NCBI RefSeq assembly: GCF_001559595.1
Contig: NZ_LNTY01000006.1
Span: 248,001 to 312,000 of the forward strand
Length of the DNA stretch: 64,000 bases
From: Enterovibrio coralii
Lineage (GTDB): Bacteria > Pseudomonadota > Gammaproteobacteria > Enterobacterales > Vibrionaceae
Reading direction: 5' to 3'
Made by a program: the position numbers and the translations under genes. Of the stretch, positions 57,227 to 64,000 are shown piece by piece (position 1 is the stretch's first letter; each line of letters starts with the position of its first letter). The notes beneath the pieces are model-generated. The model was not told the DNA's origin. It saw nothing but the letters and a program-made list of their open reading frames with translations, and made no database searches.

Positions 57227-58570
57227 TTATTTTCCGGCAACGCTCAGGCGAGCGAAACGAATCATTGGTGCGAAGAATCGGCCATCGTAATTCGGGATAA
57301 CGGTGTTTCCGACCGCATCCACTTCTTTAATCATTTTATAGAAGTTACCCGCCACCGTGATACCGCGAACAGGTCGGATACGTTTGCCATCACGGCAAAG
57401 AAAGCCGCTGGCACCGAATGAGAACTCACCACTGATTGCGTCAGCGCCAGAATGCACACCTTGTAGCTCAACCAATTCAAGGTACTCACCCGCAGTGACT
57501 TCCGCTTCACTGCTTGAACCAGCAGAAATAACATCATGGCGGGAAGATACGCTGAGAGTACCTTTCGCTGAACGGCCGGCATTTGCCGTTGGTTTAACAC
57601 CAAAATGTGCTGCCGTCGCAGAGTTGTGAAGCAATCCAATCAGCTTACCGTCTTCAATCAAAGACGTATCGCCAGTGGCAAAGCCTTCACCATCAAACGC
57701 TTTAATGGCGTGACCGTTTTCCATGTAAGCCACATCTTTCAAGGTCAACAGCGGGCTAGCGACTTGTTCGCCAACTTTATCGCGCCAAGGGTTAATGCCT
57801 CGTTTTGCTGATTCACCTGAGAAGACGCTGCCGAACGCACCAAGTACTTCATTAAGGCAATCTTGTGCAAACACAACGGCGTAAGAACCGGTTGCCACAG
57901 GTTCACCCTCAAGCAGTGCATCCGCCATCTCGTAAGCATCGTTAATGATCTTGTCTGGTGACAAGCCATCGAAACGGCGCGCGACAGAGGCGGCAATGTG
58001 CATCGCCTGTTTACCGTTGTGATCAATCAATGCCGTGGTGTAGCAGCTAAAGGTACGTTCTTGGTGCGAACAACGTGTACCCAAGGTGTTGCCAAGGAGC
58101 GTGATCGAACTGTTTTCGCTGTAACCGTTATAAGGTGCAGACTTCGCCAAAGGCTTCTCACGAATACGGCCTTCTAGCGACAGTGCAAGTTCGATTTTCT
58201 GTTCAGGCGTTGCCGTGTCTTCCTGAAAAATTTCAGGTTGTTCGGTGCGAATGGTCAAGCCTTCCGCTCGAATCTTCTGTAATGGATCTTTCTTGGTGTA
58301 ACTGGCGTTTGTCAGTGCCTGAGAGACCATTTGTTCTAAGCTTTCAGGTTCTAAAGATTCTGAGTAGCTAATGGCAACATGGTCATCTTTAATGACACGA
58401 ACACCGATCACCTGGCTGGCAGTAACCTTGTATTCAGCGAGTTCGCCTTGGTCAGCTTTCAGGCTGAAGCTTTCACCGCTAGAGGCGATAACGTCGGCCT
58501 GCGCGCCTTGTTTGGTCGCCAATTCTAGAACTTGTTCGATGGCCTGTTCTAATGTTTTCATCTCGCTCAT
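57227..58570 (-). CDS. TldE/PmbA-type metalloprotease partner
   Basis: A 447-residue TldD/PmbA family protein. Typical features: early strand-helix domain (ADVIASSGESFSLKADQGELAEYKVTASQVIGVRVI), RRFDGLSPDKII, the AFGSVFSGESAKRG segment, and the C-terminal beta domain (GISGEFSFGASGFLCRDGKRI-type). TldE lacks the HExxxH metal site and pairs with TldD. Its ATG overlaps the TAA of the TldD-type gene (TAATG), so the two form one operon, unlike E. coli, where tldD and pmbA are far apart. The pair is therefore probably an extra TldD/E set for a specific substrate. AAAGG-type RBS not clear. Confidence 0.9.
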   Translation of the reverse strand: MSEMKTLEQAIEQVLELATKQGAQADVIASSGESFSLKADQGELAEYKVTASQVIGVRVIKDDHVAISYSESLEPESLEQMVSQALTNASYTKKDPLQKIRAEGLTIRTEQPEIFQEDTATPEQKIELALSLEGRIREKPLAKSAPYNGYSENSSITLLGNTLGTRCSHQERTFSCYTTALIDHNGKQAMHIAASVARRFDGLSPDKIINDAYEMADALLEGEPVATGSYAVVFAQDCLNEVLGAFGSVFSGESAKRGINPWRDKVGEQVASPLLTLKDVAYMENGHAIKAFDGEGFATGDTSLIEDGKLIGLLHNSATAAHFGVKPTANAGRSAKGTLSVSSRHDVISAGSSSEAEVTAGEYLELVELQGVHSGADAISGEFSFGASGFLCRDGKRIRPVRGITVAGNFYKMIKEVDAVGNTVIPNYDGRFFAPMIRFARLSVAGK

Positions 58571-59954
58571 TAGTTACCACCTCCAACCAGAATATTATCG
58601 ACTTTAAGTGTGGGTTGTCCGACGGTTGTTGGTACCGCGCCACTGACTGAACCACACATGCCCGCAGCAAGCGCGAAGTCCTTGCCAACCATGCTGATTT
58701 CTTTCAACACTTTTGGTCCTGTGCTGATCAGCGTTGCTGATTTCAGTGGGTGGGTAATTTTGCCGTTTTCAATCATGTAGGCTTCTTGAACGGCGAAGTT
58801 GAATTCACCCGTGCCAGGTTGCACCGAGCCACCGCCCATCTTCTTGGCATAGATGCCACGCTCAATGCCACTGATCATGTCATCGAAGCTGTCATTACCC
58901 GCTTCGATGAAGGTGTTGCGCATACGTGATGTCGGCGCATATTTGTACGACTCGCGACGACCAGAACCAGTGTGTGCGAAACCTGTCTTCAGGCTACCCA
59001 TATGGTCAACCATAAAGCTGGTCAGTTTACCGTCTTTGATAAGTTGGGTGCGTTGAGTCTCCATGCCTTCGTCATCAATGTTAATGGAGCCCCATTCGTT
59101 GGTCATTAGGCCATCATCAACGGCATTGACCACAGGTTGGCAATCATTTCGCCCATTTTGTCATGGAAGACAGAAGCTTTTTTGGCCACAGAGGTTGTTT
59201 CCAGCAAGTGACCACAGGCTTCATGGAAAATCACGCCGCCGAAACCGTTGCCAATGACAACAGGCATTTCACCGGACGGACATGCCGCCGCGCCCAATTT
59301 AACGAGTGCTTGTTTCGCAGCTTGCTCGCCCAACGCTTCAGGATCAACGTGCGTGTTGAATTCCCAGCCAGACAACATGCCAGGGGCTTCGTAGCCCGTT
59401 GATTGCTCAGAACCTGATGTCGCGATAACAGAAGACGCAATGCGCGTGTAATGGCGCGTATCTTGAACGTGAAGACCTGTCGAGTTGAAGATCTCAACAT
59501 GCTGTTCGCGTTGAAGAATACGGCCAACTATTTGAGAGATTTTGTCGCTTTCAGCGCGAGCTTTTGCATCAACTCGACGGAGGAATGCGATTTTCTCTTC
59601 AACGTGGTTGTCGACAGAGAAGGGCATAGATGCGGGGTGACGGTTGTTGCCCGTCATAAAGTTAAGTGCACCAGCCGTCGCGATTTGATCTCGCTTGTCT
59701 TTCGCGCATAGCAAAGAGGTCACTTGCTTGAGCTTTTCTTCATCAAGGCTGTTGGTGTAGCCATACAGGACTTTTTTGCCAAAGAAGAGACGAATACCGA
59801 TGCCGAAATCGATACCTGAATTCACTTTGTCGACTTCGCCAGAAAGCAGTTCCACATTTCCCGAATGATGACGCTCAACAAAGAGCTCAGCAAAATCAGC
59901 TCCCAAGAACAGAGCATGATCAATCACCGCTTTTGCAGTGTTGGTATTTAGCAT
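58570..59954 (-). CDS. TldD-type metalloprotease subunit (one frameshift)
   Basis: About 461 residues when corrected. The metal motif is H244-E-A-C-G-H249 (HExxxH), following [14 protein letters not shown]; then [78 protein letters not shown] and the final [14 protein letters not shown]. The frame breaks at 59135-59136; one added C gives [18 protein letters not shown]. The sequence is clearly different from E. coli TldD, closer to the two-gene TldD/E pairs. TldD/E proteases trim unfolded or modified peptides; no precursor peptide is evident nearby. Confidence 0.9.
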
Positions 59955-60613
59955 TTATTCCTCCTCTGTACAGAGTCAGCGTGTTATTACTTTCAGATTA
60001 TCAGGTTGGTGCTAATGCACCAATCATCTTTACCTTTTAGTGACATAGGTGAGATTAATTGGTTGCTTCTTCACCACTTTTCGTGTGTTGAAGAAGACAA
60101 CACAGGTAAAGAGAGGTTGTGATCTAAATGCCAGTCAAACTCGCTGAATTCTGGATCTTTCGGTTGTATGAGTTGAAAGAGGTCTCTGAAATTTTTCTCT
60201 CGGCAACGAACCGATGTTGGTTGTTGATACACGGTAACTTTTCAATTTGAAATGTGGAATCAAAAATAGTTTCAGTTACCCAATAAATATTAAGAGTAAT
60301 TATTGTTTGATGAACGAGAGTTCAAGCATTTTCCTTTTAAAGTTAAGCATGATAACCACACGTCGTTCCAGTATTTAATACGGATAAAAATATATTCAAT
60401 TTTTGTGGTTTTATTTTGAAAACGAGAAACTCATTTTCAAAGTCATAATGAGAAAACACCTGTTTAATATCACATTTTGTTCATTTTAAATTATGGGATG
60501 GTTTTTATTGCTCCCGTTTAACGTGTTGTTTTTAAATGGTTATATTTCGAATATTTAAGGTGGCAAAGTATTTGCTTAGATGCCTCTCGTGAGCATTTCG
60601 GGGGAGTGCATGA
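59955..60613. other. Long AT-rich divergent intergenic region
   Basis: 659 bp between the TldD-type gene and the cellulose operon. Mostly AT-rich. A 40-codon frame (ATG 60128 to TGA 60250) is present but has weak support. The right half should carry the promoter and regulatory sites of the cellulose genes; no motif is recognised. Confidence 0.45.
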
Positions 60614-61135
60614 ATGAATAAACGATTTATTAATTGCTTGATGCTGGGGAGTGCCTTGACTGTGTCTGGGTGTCAATTGACGTCTCAGCGTCATGAGCTT
60701 CGGATTTATGATCCATCGGAGGTTGAATCATATCAACTGCCTGTTTTAATCGATGGTGTAGAAACGGTAAGAAGTTATCGCCAATCGCAGAGTAATGAAA
60801 CTTGGTTTTGGACTTTGTTGGAAAACGATACGTTTCTTCAGGGGGAGAACGTCGTGGTTCAGGTAGTCGGTAAAACCCCATTGAAACAACCTCCTTCGCG
60901 CTTTGTTTTCGAAGTCCCCAATGAAGAGGGGATTTTGGCTTACAACGCCGTCGGTCCTTTTCAATATTGGACATCAAACGAACAAACTGGCGAAAGGTGT
61001 TTATTTGCACTGCAAAACTCAAAGAGCGGTGGTTATTGGTTATCGCTATTCGCCCACTACTGCACATCTGATCAAGACAAAGACATTACTTGGGTTAATC
61101 GGCTCAAACTTTCATTATTGCTAGAAGGGTTCTGA
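60614..61135 (+). CDS. Lipoprotein, first gene of cellulose operon (possibly BcsN-like)
   Basis: A 173-residue protein with lipoprotein signal MNKRFINCLMLGSALTVSGC (Cys20). The mature part is beta-rich with Trp/Tyr clusters (ETWFWTLLEND, FQYWTSNEQTGERC, GGYWLSLFAHYC) and two Cys that may pair. GGGGGAG lies 8 nt before the start. It ends 1 base before bcsA, so it belongs to the cellulose operon. The place in the operon resembles that of BcsN lipoproteins, but I cannot confirm the family from sequence alone. Confidence 0.7.
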   Translation: MNKRFINCLMLGSALTVSGCQLTSQRHELRIYDPSEVESYQLPVLIDGVETVRSYRQSQSNETWFWTLLENDTFLQGENVVVQVVGKTPLKQPPSRFVFEVPNEEGILAYNAVGPFQYWTSNEQTGERCLFALQNSKSGGYWLSLFAHYCTSDQDKDITWVNRLKLSLLLEGF

Positions 61136-61136
61136 T

Positions 61137-63358
61137 ATGCGATCAAACCATCTAAGGCGGCTAGTTAAGTGGCTGTTGGTTTTGTGTGGGCTGTATGCCT
61201 TGTTTACGCTGGCGACACTTAATATTTCAACCGATACACACATCTGGCTTGCCTCAAGTGCATTCCTATTAATTTTGTTGCTTTCCAAAAATATGTCCAC
61301 GAGAGCAACATCATTTATTTTGATCATTGGGGCTTTTATATCCTTTCGATATATCTATTGGCGCTTCCAAGAAACGTTGCCGTGGGAAAGCAGTTTAGAT
61401 CTCCCATTTGCCATATTGCTGTTTGTTGCTGAGTGCTACGGCATTTTGGTTTACATCATGGGGATGTTTGTCACAGTAAAACCTTATGAACGTAAACGCG
61501 TGCCTATCGATACTCATGCCACCATACCCAGTGTGGATGTGTTTATACCGACCTATAACGAGCCGCTTGACGTCGTTGAGCCAACGATTCTCGCCGCTTC
61601 TCGATTGGACTATCCTGGCGTATGTAACGTTTACGTGCTTGATGATGGAGGGACGGTGCAAAAGCTGGCGGATGACGATGTTGATGCCGCCGATCAAGCG
61701 AAACGTCGCGCGGATGCGCTCAAATCCTTCTGTGCCGAAGTCGGAGCGCATTACATTACTCGTGAAAGGAATGAAAAAGCCAAAGCAGGCAACATTAACC
61801 ATGCTTTAAAGCACAGCGATGGTGACCTCATTCTAATCCTCGATGCGGACCATGTGCCGACCCGGGACTTTCTGACCAATACGGTTGGTCTTTTCCAAAA
61901 AGATACCAATTTGGGCTTTGTTCAGACGCCGCACTTTTTCGTGACCCCGGGACCAGTTGAAAGAAACCTTGGCATTGAAGACAAAGTCCCGTCTGAGAAC
62001 GAAATGTTCTACAACAAAATCCTTCTGGGGATGGATTTTTGGAATGGCTGTTTTTTCTGTGGTTCTGCGGCAGTGATACGACGTGTTGCCTTGGAAGAAG
62101 TTGGCGGCATTTCAACCAAGACCATCACCGAAGATGCAGATACAGCAATCAATATTCATGCTAAGGGCTGGGACAGTGCTTACTTAAACCGTGCCATGGT
62201 GGCAGGCTGTCGCCAGATACCTTCGGGGCGTATGTCACGCAACGCTCTCGTTGGTCTCAAGGGATGATCCAAATCTTTCTGTTGAACAATCCATTGCTTA
62301 AGCGTGGGCTGTCAATGGCACAACGAGTGTGCTATTTGAACTCAACCTTGTACTGGTTTTTCCCTATTTTCCGCACGGTCTTTTTACTTTCGCCGTTGCT
62401 TTACTTGCTTCTCGATTTACAGATATTTGTTGGGAATGCTACGGATTTTCTGATTTTTGTCGTGCCACACCTAGTGATAAGCGTGATGATCACCCAGCGC
62501 CTGTTTGGTAAAACCCGGCGGGCGTTTTTCTCTGAGCTTTATGAAACCGCGTTATCTATCTACCTCTGTTTGCCAGCACTGTCGGTGCTATTGCACCCGA
62601 AAAAGCCCAACTTTATCGTGACGCCGAAAGGCGAAACAACGAGGAAAGTGTGCTTTTCAAAACTCACTCCGTTTATGGCGTTTATTTTCGGGCTGGTGGT
62701 GCTTGCAGAAGCGTGGGGTATTTATCGTTACGTACAGTTCCCGACAGAGCAGAGCCAGTTAATTCTGGTGATCATTTTTAACACCTTCAATTTGATGCTC
62801 ATAGTGCTGTGCCTAGGTGCGATGCTCGAAAAGCAACAGCGCAGAAGCGAACCAAGGCTTTTGATGAACGAAAAAGCGGTCATCAAGCTGGATGACAAGA
62901 GTATCAATGCAACCCTCAACGACATTTCGTTAAAAGGAGCGCGCTTAACCTTGAAAGAGTCTGAGCACGTTGTCCATCGAGGAGACATCGTCGATGTAGC
63001 CTACTTTACCGAAAAAGGACGAAGCGCAAAAAGCAAGAAGCCTCTGTATCAAATGGTGCATTTGAACATGCGCGTCGTCGCGGTGAAAAACGGTCACCAA
63101 GGCGTTCAGGTTTGTTGCTTATTGGAAAGCCATATGGCTGAAGACATGCAAATTCAGTATGCAAAAGCATATGGGCAAAGTAGCCGATGGAAAGAGCGCC
63201 GCCGTTATGAAGAAAGCTTAAATCAGGACGTATTTTCTTCTGTGCTTGGTTTGTTCTCACTGGCTTGCCAGAACTTAACACGGGTACTGACCACATCTGT
63301 TAAGCAAAAAATGCAGACAACCAACTATCAGGCTAAAAGGGAGTTTCAGAATGAATAA
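61137..63358 (+). CDS. bcsA: Cellulose synthase catalytic subunit BcsA (one frameshift)
   Basis: UDP-glucose-dependent beta-1,4-glucan synthase, about 740 residues when corrected. Membrane helices at the N-terminus, GT2 domain with VFIPTYNEPLDVVEPT, VLDDGG, LDADHVPT (DxD), FFCGSAAVIRR and TITEDADTA, then, after one base missing at 62207/62208, the QRSRW of the Q-x-x-R-W motif (PDTFGAYVTQRSRWSQGM). The C-terminal PilZ domain has RRSEPR (RxxxR) and NDISLKGARL (N/DxSxxG), so activation by c-di-GMP is expected. Overlaps bcsB by 8 nt. Confidence 0.93.
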
Positions 63359-64000
63359 GTTCGCAACGATATTGCTGTTCTTTTTGTCCACTTATGCAGT
63401 GGCAGAAAAAACCGCAAAAGTGCCTCTAGCCTATGCGACAGACTCCCAAAACGACATCGTTTTGCGAGGGCAAAGTCAGACTGTTACTGTTCCGATATTC
63501 ATTCTGGATGGGCAAGAAGTGGAGAGTGTTCGTTTGTCACTCTCTATATACAACAACAATGCCATTGATAAGTCGGTACTCTGGATTGCGGCGGGCAATA
63601 GAACCTTAGCTAACGTGGAAATAAAACAGCGAAACCAACATCAAATGGTTGAAATGACCATACCGTCTGAGTTGCTTCCACGAATCGAACCGAGTTTGGA
63701 CTTGCGGATTCAGCATCTTTCCAATGATCCGAATCTGGTCATTGATACCACCACGTTGAGCACCACCATCAGTGCGCAGCATTCCTCCTATACCCTCAAC
63801 TATATCGACAATGGACAAACGCGTGCGCAAACCCTTTCTTCATTCGATGAAATGGTTCGAAGTGGGCAACACCATGATGCGCCCGTTCACATTGTTTCTG
63901 TTTTGAAGGCTGAACCTGATGCGACGCTGGGTATTGCCGCGTCTTTGGTGCAGGGCTGGACATTGAAAAGCGGGTCTAAGGAGTATCACTATGACTACCA
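63351..64000 (+). CDS. bcsB: Cellulose synthase regulatory subunit BcsB-like, N-terminal part (runs off window)
   Basis: The frame opens at ATG 63351, inside the end of bcsA, and continues to the window edge (about 216 codons). A signal peptide (MNKFATILLFFLSTYAVA) is followed by beta-rich sequence (VLRGQSQTVTVPIFILDGQEVESVRLSLS; LLPRIEPSLDLRIQHLSND). Position right after bcsA with overlap, plus an exported beta-rich product, fits BcsB, the periplasmic partner. The diagnostic parts of BcsB lie beyond the window, so the name rests mainly on context. Confidence 0.7.
   Translation, partial: MNKFATILLFFLSTYAVAEKTAKVPLAYATDSQNDIVLRGQSQTVTVPIFILDGQEVESVRLSLSIYNNNAIDKSVLWIAAGNRTLANVEIKQRNQHQMVEMTIPSELLPRIEPSLDLRIQHLSNDPNLVIDTTTLSTTISAQHSSYTLNYIDNGQTRAQTLSSFDEMVRSGQHHDAPVHIVSVLKAEPDATLGIAASLVQGWTLKSGSKEYHYDY

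Noticed and set aside
61137..63358. bcsA as two separate genes
   Set aside because: The first frame ends in the middle of the GT2 domain and the second begins at the missing QxxRW region; one added base joins them.

Overview
The window looks like chromosomal DNA of a marine gammaproteobacterium of the Vibrionaceae (Grimontia/Enterovibrio/Photobacterium-like). Reasons: two secreted GH18 chitinases with CBM5/12 modules, a SpeG and a YaeR-type protein very close to Vibrio/enteric ones, PTS-EIIC-like membrane domains fused to EAL domains, and ectoine catabolism genes. No rRNA, tRNA, CRISPR array, IS element, phage gene or integrase was seen. The genus is an inference.

Layout. 1-2875: RND efflux pump (partial permease, adaptor) with a divergent TetR regulator and a repeated operator. 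2872-5701: dgt (frameshifted), a 33-residue membrane ORF, a YaeR-like VOC protein and a secreted 20-residue-repeat protein. 6254-13541: EIIC-EAL protein, orphan TRAP binding protein, multidomain chitinase, LuxR-type regulator. 13763-16668: DUF5680-like protein, a hypothetical protein, phnN and phnP. 16842-24246: a copper/silver export operon (small Cys-rich protein, TolC-type channel, CusB with two CusF-like tails, CusA, Met/His-rich cupredoxin) behind a CueR/MerR-type promoter. 24342-30471: TetR regulator and a divergent RND pump with two adaptors. 30477-33328: FecCD-type ABC importer behind a near-perfect Zur-like box. 33527-38287: speG, then zwf-pgl-gnd. 38361-44196: ectoine degradation genes doeA-doeB-doeX-doeC-doeD. 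44951-48485: second EIIC-EAL protein, FKBP isomerase, exported nucleosidase-like protein. 49210-54020: second chitinase and katG. 54178-57179: TetR/hydrolase/MAPEG group, NYN protein, acetyltransferase. 57227-59954: an adjacent TldD/TldE-type pair. 60614-64000: start of a cellulose synthesis operon (lipoprotein, bcsA, bcsB partial).

The genes describe a chitin-using, osmolyte-recycling coastal organism with metal and drug efflux, peroxide defence and c-di-GMP control (two EAL proteins, PilZ-tailed cellulose synthase).

A major caution: at least ten well-conserved genes (dgt, the first EIIC-EAL gene, the FecCD permease, its ATPase, gnd, doeA, doeB, katG, the tldD-like gene and bcsA) are each split by single-base indels, mostly loss of one base in a short G, C, A or T run, with intact homology on both sides. 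This looks like residual consensus error, not gene decay, so these genes are annotated as whole genes spanning the break.
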